The position numbers and the translations under genes are program-made. The notes beneath the pieces were generated by a model. That model searched no databases. It was not told the DNA's origin and saw only the letters and a list, made by a program, of their open reading frames with translations. A stretch of 5,128 nt of DNA from Verrucomicrobiaceae bacterium (GTDB taxonomy: Bacteria > Verrucomicrobiota > Verrucomicrobiia > Verrucomicrobiales > Akkermansiaceae), in assembly GCA_027483005.1 (NCBI GenBank), contig JAIXVN010000395.1, positions 1 through 5,128 of the forward strand. The letters are read 5' to 3'. Of the stretch, positions 1 to 5,128 are shown piece after piece. Position 1 is the stretch's first letter. Every line of letters starts with the position of its first letter.

Positions 1-212
1 GGGCGCTCGATCACGTCGATGCCGCCGGACCTTCCAGGCGAGGCCTGCTGCACTTCGAGCGGGAACTCGCCAGGATCCTCGGCGTTTCCCATGACCGACG
101 GGCGGCGGACACCTCCTTGCGCGACGCCGTCGGGGAGCTTCCGACGATCCGCAAGGACCTGATGGAGCGTCTCCCGGCAGCGTCAGATTTTGGCTCGTCA
201 AAACCGGAATGA
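1..212 (+). CDS. C-terminal fragment of an unrecognised protein (5' end outside window)
   Basis: An open frame enters from the left edge (first full codon at position 3) and ends with TGA at 210-212, giving 69 C-terminal residues. Codons end mostly in G or C, as in the neighbouring real genes, which supports true coding. The peptide is charged and probably helical, with segments such as LLHFERELARILG and LPTIRKDLMERLP, and ends in a polar tail (SDFGSSKPE). No membrane segment, metal site or catalytic motif is visible in what remains. I do not recognise the family. The stop lies 22 bp before the TPR gene on the same strand with no terminator between them, so the two are probably co-transcribed. 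Confidence 0.7.
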   Translation, partial: ALDHVDAAGPSRRGLLHFERELARILGVSHDRRAADTSLRDAVGELPTIRKDLMERLPAASDFGSSKPE

Positions 213-234
213 GTGTTAACGGTGTAACGACGCC

Positions 235-1125
235 ATGGATTCACCTACCGCCACCCTGATTGGAATTCTCCGCGAGCGCGTCGAGTCCCTGCGCGCGCTG
301 GGCGATCTTGATGAAGCCCTTCATGCGGCGACCGCTGCCGTGGAAAAGGCCCAGCAAACCCTCAGTGCCGAGTATGAGAGCATCGATGCCTTTGCCGACT
401 GCCTGGAGCTGCGTGCCAGCGTTCTGCGGGAACTCGGACATTATGAACCGTCTCGCGATGACTATCGCCACGCAATCGATCAGCTCGACGGTCGGCTTGA
501 CCGCCTCGATCAGCTCGGTCGGCTCTACGCAGGCCTTGGCTCTGCCCACGACAGTCTCGGGAACGTCGAGCAGGCCGAGGCCGCATGGAAGAACTCGCTG
601 GACTGCTTCGAGCGCCACGATCCGCCGCTGTTGCTGGATGTCGCGGCCATGGCGAACAATCTCGGAGCGCTTCGCAAGGCCGCCGGGGACCTGGGTTCCG
701 CTGAAGGCTACTACCTTCGCGCGCTCGAGATCCTCTACTCCCAGCTCGGCAAGGACCATGAGGAAACGGCTGCGGTTTCCAACAATCTCGGCGCCCTCTA
801 CCTCGCGGCCGGGTTTGGCGAACAGGCGCGTGAAATGCACATGATGGCCCTCGAGGTCCGTCGTGAACTCTTCGGCGACATTCATCCCGACACCGCCCAA
901 TCTCATAACAACCTCGCCCTCGCGCTTCTCCAAACCGGCGATCGTTCATGGGCGAAGCGACACTTTGAAAAGTCGCTCACCGCCTTCGAGTCGCTCGGTG
1001 CGCAGTACTGCGACGATCTGGAAGCCGTGTCCGCCAACTACTGCGATTTCCTCCGGGCGGACGGTGAAGTCGGCCTCGCGGAGGTCATCGACCAGCGCGT
1101 GCAGGAGAAGCTGGGGCGGGTTTGA
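235..1125 (+). CDS. TPR-repeat protein, kinesin-light-chain-like repeats
   Basis: This 296-residue protein is built almost entirely of tetratricopeptide repeats, helical hairpins that bind other proteins. The repeats keep a 42-residue register typical of the long kinesin-light-chain-like TPR class (TPR_10/TPR_12). The equivalent position falls at residues 99 (AGLGSAHDSLG), 141 (NNLGALRKAAG), 183 (NNLGALYLAAG), 225 (NNLALALLQTG) and 267 (NYCDFLRADG). Looser repeats occupy about 9-85. No signal peptide, membrane segment or enzyme domain is visible, so a cytoplasmic adaptor is the simplest reading; its partner is unknown. An in-frame TAA at 217-219 makes the ATG at 235 the first usable start, but no clear Shine-Dalgarno precedes it, so translation may be coupled to the gene ending at 212. 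Its last 41 bp overlap the convergent gene on the other strand. Confidence 0.92.
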   Translation: MDSPTATLIGILRERVESLRALGDLDEALHAATAAVEKAQQTLSAEYESIDAFADCLELRASVLRELGHYEPSRDDYRHAIDQLDGRLDRLDQLGRLYAGLGSAHDSLGNVEQAEAAWKNSLDCFERHDPPLLLDVAAMANNLGALRKAAGDLGSAEGYYLRALEILYSQLGKDHEETAAVSNNLGALYLAAGFGEQAREMHMMALEVRRELFGDIHPDTAQSHNNLALALLQTGDRSWAKRHFEKSLTAFESLGAQYCDDLEAVSANYCDFLRADGEVGLAEVIDQRVQEKLGRV

Positions 1126-1879
1126 CCGTCGGCAGCTGGACCTTCAACGGCTCCGCACGCAGCCATTTCCGGATGAGTGTCTTGTCTGCTGTTAGATTGC
1201 CGACCAGTCGATAGCTTGAGCGTTGCAGCACCACCGCATGATCGCGATCCTCATCGACCACGCACCAGGGTTGCGAGCCTGAGGAATGGACCATGCGGAA
1301 GACGGAGCCTTCCCGAATGAGGAAGCCGACGTGAGTGTCGAGCCCGACAAGGCAGATTCCGGGCTCGATTTTCCCGACCGACGAAACGAAGGACTCGTAG
1401 GGTTTGCCTGCGCTGAGCTGGAAGGATTTGCGGTCGATGAAGGTTTGCAGGATATGCTCGGAGGCTTGCTGGGCCAGCTTGTAGCGATCGACACGGAACC
1501 CGGCGTCGCGCAGGACGGTCGCCACGAAGTAACCGCAGGCGATCTTGCCCTGGCCTGGCCCGGCAGCGGTGCCATTGAAGTCCCAGGGCGTTCCGAGCCA
1601 GCACTTCATCATGGCCGGCAGGGTGCTCTCCAGATCCGCCCTGGCATCGGCTTCGATGATTGCCCGATCCGATTCGCCGCGCGCGGCCAGGTGACGTTTC
1701 TCAAGGGCGGCGCGTCGCTTTTCAAGATCCGCACAAAGGGTCAGGTAGGTCGCGGGATCGGGCTTGGGGCCACTGCTGACGCTGGCCACCGGGAACCATT
1801 CCCGGAAACGCGGCATGAGCTGCCAGGCGGTCAGGGCAAGCACCAGCAGGGAAATGAGGATCAGGACCGGTCGACGCAC
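1085..1879 (-). CDS. Membrane-anchored NlpC/P60-like cysteine peptidase/amidase candidate
   Basis: The product has 264 residues. Residues 2-3 are RR, followed by one hydrophobic segment at about 4-22, which fits an N-terminal anchor with the rest in the periplasm. A charged helical stretch (about 48-85) precedes the catalytic-looking domain. That domain has GTPWDFNG (96-103), then IACGYFVATVLRDAGF with Cys115 at the start of a helix, DTHVGFLI with His183, and MVHSSG with His198. The order Cys, His-Val-Gly, then a His in a strand resembles the NlpC/P60 catalytic Cys-His-polar triad, whose members usually cut cell-wall peptides or amide bonds. The Cys-to-His gap (68 residues) is longer than I would expect, and the usual Asp-Cys-Ser is replaced by Ala-Cys-Gly, so this is a divergent subfamily; substrate and activity are inferred. 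The start codon is GTG. The C-terminus (about 242-264) is Pro/Ala-rich and its last 13 codons lie inside the convergent TPR gene. Confidence 0.8.
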   Translation of the reverse strand: MRRPVLILISLLVLALTAWQLMPRFREWFPVASVSSGPKPDPATYLTLCADLEKRRAALEKRHLAARGESDRAIIEADARADLESTLPAMMKCWLGTPWDFNGTAAGPGQGKIACGYFVATVLRDAGFRVDRYKLAQQASEHILQTFIDRKSFQLSAGKPYESFVSSVGKIEPGICLVGLDTHVGFLIREGSVFRMVHSSGSQPWCVVDEDRDHAVVLQRSSYRLVGNLTADKTLIRKWLRAEPLKVQLPTVKPAPASPARAGR

Positions 1880-1891
1880 CTCGGCGAGCCT
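1880..1891 (-). promoter_or_regulatory. Weak ribosome binding site deciding the GTG start of the NlpC-like gene
   Basis: On the minus strand AGG (1889-1891) sits nine bases before the GTG at 1877-1879. The frame is open upstream as far as the TAA at 1967-1969 but contains no ATG, GTG or TTG there, and the first internal ATG (residue 22) lies after the membrane segment. GTG is therefore the only start that keeps the anchor. Confidence 0.4.
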
Positions 1892-1966
1892 ATGCGGCAG
1901 GCGACCGCTTGACCAGCCCGGCCTTTGTTTCTCGGTTGTGGCGTTCTTCCCGCAGCCGTCAGTCTG

Positions 1967-2539
1967 TTAGACCCTCAATGACCCGCGGAAACCACGGGCT
2001 GCATAGTAGGATTGCGCCCCATTGTGACCGACGAAGACACGACCGTATCGGCATTCCCCGTAGAGCGCACCGCCCCGCTTGCGGACGTCAGGTGGAGTGA
2101 GCACCCAACTGGAGGTCTTCAAGTCGAACTCTCCCAAGCCTTGCAACATGCGGTATTGATCCTCGCTCAACAGCTCGATGCCCATCGTTTCCGCCAGATC
2201 CATCGCCGTGTTCGCCGACTTGTGCTCCTTGCGGGAGTCCAGCCCTGCGCGGTCGTAACAGAGACCGGTGCGTCCTTTCGGAGTCTCCGCCGAGCAATCG
2301 AAAAAGAGATGATCACCCGTCCGGGGATCGCGGCCCACCACATCCGGCTCGCCGCCGCTTTCCTCCATCTCCAACAGGGACGCCAGCTTTGCAGGCTGGC
2401 GCATGAGCTTCCCTTCAATCTCCTCCCACTTCTCTTCCGGATGACGCTCCGAATGCTTCTCGAAACGTGCCTTCAAGGTCGCGAGCAATTCGCGGGCCTG
2501 GGGGGCTGGCAGCTTCCTGGGGTTGTTGGAGTTCCTCAT
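1967..2539 (-). CDS. DUF4256 family protein
   Basis: This 190-residue protein matches my memory of the uncharacterised DUF4256 family over nearly its whole length, at about the usual family size. Recognisable blocks are SGGEPDVVG (61-69), FFDCSAETPKGRTGLCYDR (79-97), SRKEHK (102-107), MGIELLSEDQYRMLQ (119-133), FDLKTSSWVLTP (138-149), RGGALYGECRYGRVFVGHNGA (starting at 155) and the C-terminus SYYAARGFRGSLRV (177-190). No signal peptide or membrane segment is present, so it is probably cytoplasmic. The conserved Asp, Cys, Glu, Arg and His residues could form a binding or catalytic site, but no function is established that I know of. No Shine-Dalgarno precedes the ATG. The next gene on this strand starts 87 bp downstream, in the same reading frame, so the two may share a transcript. 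The opposite flank is a divergent intergenic region that should hold its promoter. Confidence 0.93.
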   Translation of the reverse strand: MRNSNNPRKLPAPQARELLATLKARFEKHSERHPEEKWEEIEGKLMRQPAKLASLLEMEESGGEPDVVGRDPRTGDHLFFDCSAETPKGRTGLCYDRAGLDSRKEHKSANTAMDLAETMGIELLSEDQYRMLQGLGEFDLKTSSWVLTPPDVRKRGGALYGECRYGRVFVGHNGAQSYYAARGFRGSLRV

Positions 2540-2604
2540 GTTAAGATAGTGGGAGCAGGAAAGGTTTAGCCATGCAGGCTGAGGATTGGAAAGCCCTGGT
2601 TGTC

Positions 2605-2622
2605 GGCGCTTCCAGCAGCGCC
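2605..2622. repeat. Perfect 6-bp inverted repeat in the divergent promoter region
   Basis: GGCGCT (2605-2610) and AGCGCC (2617-2622) are exact reverse complements around a 6-base loop. It is not followed by a T-run, so it is not a standard terminator. It could be an operator or a small RNA hairpin, but arms this short arise by chance in GC-rich DNA. Confidence 0.3.
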
Positions 2623-2679
2623 ACTTCGCCGCTCCACAAACTCGTCGTTAGAAAGGTCGAGTTCAGCCCGTTTGGCTGC

Positions 2680-2683
2680 AGGA
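2680..2683 (+). promoter_or_regulatory. Shine-Dalgarno supporting the ATG at 2692
   Basis: AGGA is followed by eight bases (TTGATCCC) and then ATG at 2692-2694. This spacing, together with the signal peptide that begins at that ATG, favours 2692 over the upstream in-frame ATG at 2572. Confidence 0.6.
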
Positions 2684-2691
2684 TTGATCCC

Positions 2692-3768
2692 ATGCAGAAG
2701 AGCGTTCTAATCGGGCTGATCCTCAGCCTCCCGGCACTGGCCTGGGCACAAGCCACATCTCCGCCACCGCAAACTCAATTGGGAGTCGCGCACATCGGTG
2801 GCCTGTATTCATTTTCCGAGTCGGACTACCTCAATGAAGGCGCGGCGGCAGCGCAGGCCCTCGGCGCGAAATGCCTCAAGGTGAGTCTAAGCCTCGATAC
2901 CGACAATCCATCACCGAAGTTATACCCTTTCCATTCGCAATGGCCCGCAGTGACCTCGCTTGAGGGTTTGGCGGATACGCCCTATTATCGAGCTCTGTTT
3001 GCGAGGGGCTTCGAGACCTTCATCCTGACCTCCTTTCGTCCTGGGCGCCCTGCGAGTTACTGGCGGGAGGGCTTTTCAACTGAGGACGAGCAGGCTGAGG
3101 AGGAATGCTTCGCAAGCCTGACACGGCATCTCATCCGCACCTATGGCAAAAGCCGGAAGACATTCATCATTCAGAACTGGGAAGGAGATTGGGCCCTTCG
3201 CGGCGGCTTTGATCCATCCATCAAGCCCGGTGCCAAGGCAACCGCCGCCATGATCCGCTGGCTGGCAGCGCGGCAGCGAGGCGTCGCCCGCGGTCGAGCG
3301 GAGTTCGTGTCAGGAGCAGCCCGGGTCTTCCACGCCTGCGAGGTCAATCTGGTCAGACAGGCGCAGACGAAAGGGGAGCCCAGTGTCACCGTCGATGTCC
3401 TGCCACATGTGGAGGTGGATCTGGCTTCATACTCCGCATGGGATACGAAGGATTCTCCGGCGCAGTTTGCCGAGGCGCTGGCATTCATTGGCAGGCATAA
3501 GCGAGCGACCGGGCCCTTCGGTCAAAACAGTATCTATGTCGGCGAGTTCGGCCTCCCTGAGTCCAAGGCCAGTCCGCAACTTGTGCTGGAACGCACGACG
3601 GCACTTCTCGCGGAGGCGAGGCGTTTCGGTTGCCCCTATGCGGTTTATTGGCAGCTCTACTGCAATGAACCAACGACCCGACCCCCCAAGGTGAATGCAG
3701 ACTACAAGGGCTTTTGGCTGATTCGTCCGGATGGTTCCCGCAGTCCGGTCGTTGAGTTGTTTCGATGA
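2692..3768 (+). CDS. Secreted putative TIM-barrel glycoside hydrolase, uncharacterised family
   Basis: The protein has 358 residues from the ATG with a good ribosome site. Residues 1-19 form a Sec signal peptide (one Lys, hydrophobic core, likely cut after AWA), so it is exported; there is no lipobox Cys. The body has the look of a clan GH-A (beta/alpha)8 barrel. A strand-4-like block FIIQNWEGDWALRG places Glu164 as candidate acid/base, VDLASYSAWD (242-251) fits strand 6, and IYVGEFGLPES places Glu285 on strand 7 as candidate nucleophile. YAVYWQLYCNEP (316-327) fits strand 8, and FWLIRPDGSRSP near the C-terminus is also seen in barrel glycosidases. I associate this block pattern with unassigned secreted proteins of Verrucomicrobiota and Planctomycetota, but cannot name a GH family or substrate. 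It is transcribed alone, divergent from DUF4256 and convergent with the cls remnant 45 bp away. Activity is inferred from motif layout only. Confidence 0.8.
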   Translation: MQKSVLIGLILSLPALAWAQATSPPPQTQLGVAHIGGLYSFSESDYLNEGAAAAQALGAKCLKVSLSLDTDNPSPKLYPFHSQWPAVTSLEGLADTPYYRALFARGFETFILTSFRPGRPASYWREGFSTEDEQAEEECFASLTRHLIRTYGKSRKTFIIQNWEGDWALRGGFDPSIKPGAKATAAMIRWLAARQRGVARGRAEFVSGAARVFHACEVNLVRQAQTKGEPSVTVDVLPHVEVDLASYSAWDTKDSPAQFAEALAFIGRHKRATGPFGQNSIYVGEFGLPESKASPQLVLERTTALLAEARRFGCPYAVYWQLYCNEPTTRPPKVNADYKGFWLIRPDGSRSPVVELFR

Positions 3769-3813
3769 GACTTATCGACTGAAGATAGGCAATCCAGACA
3801 TGGAGTCATGATT

Positions 3814-4332
3814 TCACTGCAAGGGTGCCATCAATCTCGCCAGGCGACAGGCAGCCCGAAACCAGAAAGGCCGCTTGGTGAAATCCTCGATCTTCGTTTC
3901 GATCGTGGCCTTGAAGTCCTCAGTCAACATCGCCTCGATCTGCTGCACAAACACCGGATCCGAGGAAAGCGCGGTGATTTCAAAGTTCAGTCGGAACGAG
4001 CGGTTGTCGAGATTCGCCGTGCCCACGCTCGCGAGACGGTCGTCGATGAGCATCACCTTCTGATGCAGGAACCCTGGCTGGTAGCGGAAGATTCTCACGC
4101 CGAACGGCAGGGTGTCCTCCAGGAATGAGAACGAGGAAAGCCACACCAGAAGATGGTCCGCTTTTTGTGGCAGCAGGATCCTCACATCCGTCCCACGCAA
4201 GGACGCCGTCTGAAGCGCCGTGACCACGCCCTCATCCGGCACGAAGTACGGCGACGCGATCCAGAGCCGTTTCCGTGAGGTGTTTGCGGCCTCCGCCACG
4301 AAAGTATGTCTTGTCGGAGTATTTGTGTTCAT
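3814..4332 (-). pseudogene. cls: Truncated cardiolipin synthase (C-terminal phospholipase D domain only)
   Basis: This 172-residue frame closely resembles the C-terminal third of bacterial cardiolipin synthase, a membrane enzyme that joins phospholipids to make cardiolipin. It keeps RLWIASPYFVPDEGVV (22-37), RILLPQKADHLLVW (51-64), the second HKD motif HQKVMLIDD with His90, Lys92 and Asp97, then GTANLDNRSF (104-113), and the natural-looking end ARLMAPLQ. Full-length enzymes are about 480 residues with two N-terminal membrane helices and two HKD motifs that together form one active site. Here the helices and first HKD are missing, and similarity stops at about residue 9-11, where GC-rich DNA gives way to AT-rich repeats. 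A lone HKD half could still dimerise, as single-HKD PLD proteins do, but loss of function is more likely. An ATG at 4330-4332 and a -10-like box upstream mean expression of the fragment is not excluded. Confidence 0.8.
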
Positions 4333-4367
4333 GAGTATCTGTATCTCTTGTAGAAAGTATGTATTGT
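4300..4367. repeat. Imperfect direct repeats at the cls truncation boundary
   Basis: The 15-mers GAAAGTATGTCTTGT (4300-4314) and GAAAGTATGTATTGT (4353-4367) differ at one base and are 53 bp apart. Between them GAGTATTTGT (4317-4326) and GAGTATCTGT (4333-4342) repeat with one mismatch at a 16-bp offset. Read on the minus strand the segment looks like degenerate copies of ACAAnACATAC-type units. The left copy encodes Thr-Arg-His-Thr-Phe of the cls remnant; the right copy is out of that frame, so it is not a simple coding duplication. Confidence 0.7.
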
Positions 4368-4380
4368 GGAATTTGAAACA

Positions 4381-4386
4381 ATTATA
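4381..4386 (-). promoter_or_regulatory. Possible -10 box upstream of the cls remnant
   Basis: The minus strand reads TATAAT, a perfect sigma-70 -10 hexamer, about 50 bp before the ATG of the cls fragment. No good -35 hexamer is present at 16-18 bp spacing, and perfect -10 boxes are expected by chance in AT-rich DNA. A short inverted repeat (TTATA at 4382-4386, TATAA at 4396-4400) overlaps it. Confidence 0.25.
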
Positions 4387-4404
4387 AGACAGCGCTATAA
4401 AACA

Positions 4405-5112
4405 CTATTCTACTCCATGGTTTCTAACACGTTTCATTCCTTCAACAGCTTTTGTGTGTCCGAACGAAATGGCCTTGGCATACCAGAAATTGGCACTTCG
4501 TTTATCGGTCTTCACTCCAATTCCCTTCTCGTAGCAAAACCCGACGTTGTAGAATCCACTTGGGCTTCCTGATGCCGCAGCCATTTGGTAGAATTGAAAA
4601 GCTTTACGATCATCTTTTCTGCAGCCAATCCCCCTTCGACAACAATAACCAAGAGAGTTAAGCGCCTCATCCTGCCCCGCATCAACTGCTTTTTCATACC
4701 AGATCAAAGCTGCTTTAGGATCCGCTTTCCCACTTAGTCCATTTCTGTAGACGGTTGCTAGGTGATTCATCGCCGTCCCGTTGCCCATCTCAGCGGCCTG
4801 CTCCAGCCATCTGACCCCTTCTTTGACATCTTTTGAAAGTCCTTCTCCTCCTATCAGACAACCCGCGTATCCAACCCAGGCGTCCGTGTAGCCAGCATCA
4901 AGGCTTTTCCGGATTAGTTGCAACTGGAGGTCTAAATCCTTTTTCGCAATCCGTTCCTCCTGGTGAGCAATCGCTTCAGCGATCCACCAAACCGCACCAC
5001 CTTCACCATTATGGTTGAGAAATCCAGCGGCTACCGCCCTTATCTCAGTTTGATCAGCAATGTGAGTGTGCTGCCGATAACCAGGAAGGCATCGCTGCGC
5101 CCGCGAAAGCAT
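4405..5112 (-). CDS. Sel1-repeat (SLR) protein, possibly 5' partial
   Basis: The 235 residues seen are made of Sel1-like repeats, TPR-related helical hairpins that bind proteins. Four repeats keep an exact 36-residue step, starting near residues 78 (AWVGYAGCLIGGEG), 114 (AMNHLATVYRNGLSG), 150 (ALNSLGYCCRRGIGC) and 186 (GFYNVGFCYEKGIGV); each continues with the usual A..W/Y...A...G half, such as EGVRWLEQAAEMG. A looser 38-residue repeat starts near 40 (AVWWIAEAIA). No signal peptide or enzyme domain is visible. The first ATG is at 5110-5112, but the frame stays open to the window edge with no ribosome site before that ATG, so the gene may start further right. Base composition differs from its neighbours: my hand count gives about 49% GC over 4681-4860 against about 63% over 4201-4320. 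Its TAG stop is in the same frame as the downstream cls remnant. Partner and role are unknown. Confidence 0.88.
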   Translation of the reverse strand: MLSRAQRCLPGYRQHTHIADQTEIRAVAAGFLNHNGEGGAVWWIAEAIAHQEERIAKKDLDLQLQLIRKSLDAGYTDAWVGYAGCLIGGEGLSKDVKEGVRWLEQAAEMGNGTAMNHLATVYRNGLSGKADPKAALIWYEKAVDAGQDEALNSLGYCCRRGIGCRKDDRKAFQFYQMAAASGSPSGFYNVGFCYEKGIGVKTDKRSANFWYAKAISFGHTKAVEGMKRVRNHGVE

Positions 5113-5128
5113 GTATAAACCAAGCGGA

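Larger units (their letters stand above)
2540..2691. promoter_or_regulatory. Divergent intergenic region between the DUF4256 and glycosidase-like genes
   Basis: These 152 bp separate two genes transcribed away from each other and so should contain both promoters. I could not find a convincing -35/-10 pair in either direction. A perfect 6-bp inverted repeat lies at 2605-2622. The plus strand is also open in frame with the downstream gene from an ATG at 2572, but that extension would place a poorly conserved-looking stretch before a good signal peptide, so I treat it as non-coding. Confidence 0.5.

Noticed and set aside
241..933. 230-residue open frame on the minus strand opposite the TPR gene
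   Set aside because: Antisense shadow of a GC-rich gene; its protein shows no recognisable domain, whereas the opposite strand has regular TPRs.
1880..1966. Fusion of DUF4256 and the NlpC-like gene, which lie in the same frame
   Set aside because: A TAA at 1967-1969 follows the family's normal C-terminus (RGSLRV), so the two are separate genes; the open 29-codon gap has no start before the GTG.
1286..2569. Long plus-strand frames of 208 and 185 residues at 1286-1912 and 2012-2569
   Set aside because: They are mirror frames of the NlpC-like and DUF4256 genes, whose own translations carry conserved motifs.
1191..2653. Integron-like core heptamers GTTAGAT (1191-1197), GTTAGAC (1966-1972) and near-match GTTAGAA (2647-2653), suggesting attC sites between small genes
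   Set aside because: No matching RYYYAAC partner with paired L boxes is found at attC distance for any of them, the first lies inside conserved-frame coding sequence, and there is no integrase.
2572..2691. Upstream ATG at 2572 extending the glycosidase-like protein by 40 residues
   Set aside because: It would bury a clear signal peptide in the interior, while the ATG at 2692 has AGGA at good spacing.
3769..3813. Possible bidirectional terminator between the glycosidase-like gene and the cls remnant
   Set aside because: Only a 4-bp TATC/GATA pairing is present, with no GC-rich stem and no T-run.
1..5128. Search for tRNA, rRNA, CRISPR arrays, insertion sequences and phage genes
   Set aside because: No regularly spaced repeats, cloverleaf-like segments, transposase or integrase motifs were seen on either strand by eye.

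Overview
The window looks like chromosomal DNA of a GC-rich Gram-negative bacterium. My tentative guess is a Verrucomicrobiota or Planctomycetota-like lineage. The grounds are the type of cardiolipin synthase sequence, an uncharacterised secreted TIM-barrel protein of a kind I associate with those groups, weak or absent Shine-Dalgarno sequences, and single-gene strand switching. No rRNA or other taxonomic marker is present, so this is inference only.

Layout. Positions 1-1125 (+): the 3' end of an unrecognised gene, then after 22 bp a complete TPR-repeat protein, probably one operon. Positions 1085-2539 (-): a DUF4256 protein followed downstream by a membrane-anchored NlpC/P60-like cysteine peptidase/amidase candidate, whose 3' end overlaps the TPR gene tail-to-tail by 41 bp. 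Positions 2540-2691: a divergent intergenic region. Positions 2692-3768 (+): a secreted putative glycoside hydrolase. Positions 3814-4332 (-): the C-terminal third of a cardiolipin synthase, lacking its membrane segments and first HKD motif, probably a pseudogene. Positions 4405 to the right edge (-): a Sel1-repeat protein of lower GC. No stretch over 300 bases lacks a gene; the longest gap is the 152-bp divergent region.

How the genes fit together. The peptidase candidate and the secreted hydrolase both act outside the cytoplasm, while the TPR and Sel1 proteins are protein-interaction scaffolds. Strands alternate and there is no shared pathway signature, so I see no coherent multi-gene system. 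The most interesting spot is the boundary at about 4300-4400. There a GC-rich truncated cls meets an AT-rich, repeat-bearing segment and a Sel1 gene of different base composition, which looks like a rearrangement or insertion junction.

I found no tRNA, rRNA, CRISPR array, transposase, integrase or convincing terminator. I do not see strong evidence for a new biological system; the uncharacterised families (DUF4256, the TIM-barrel protein, the NlpC-like variant) and the junction are the items worth following up.
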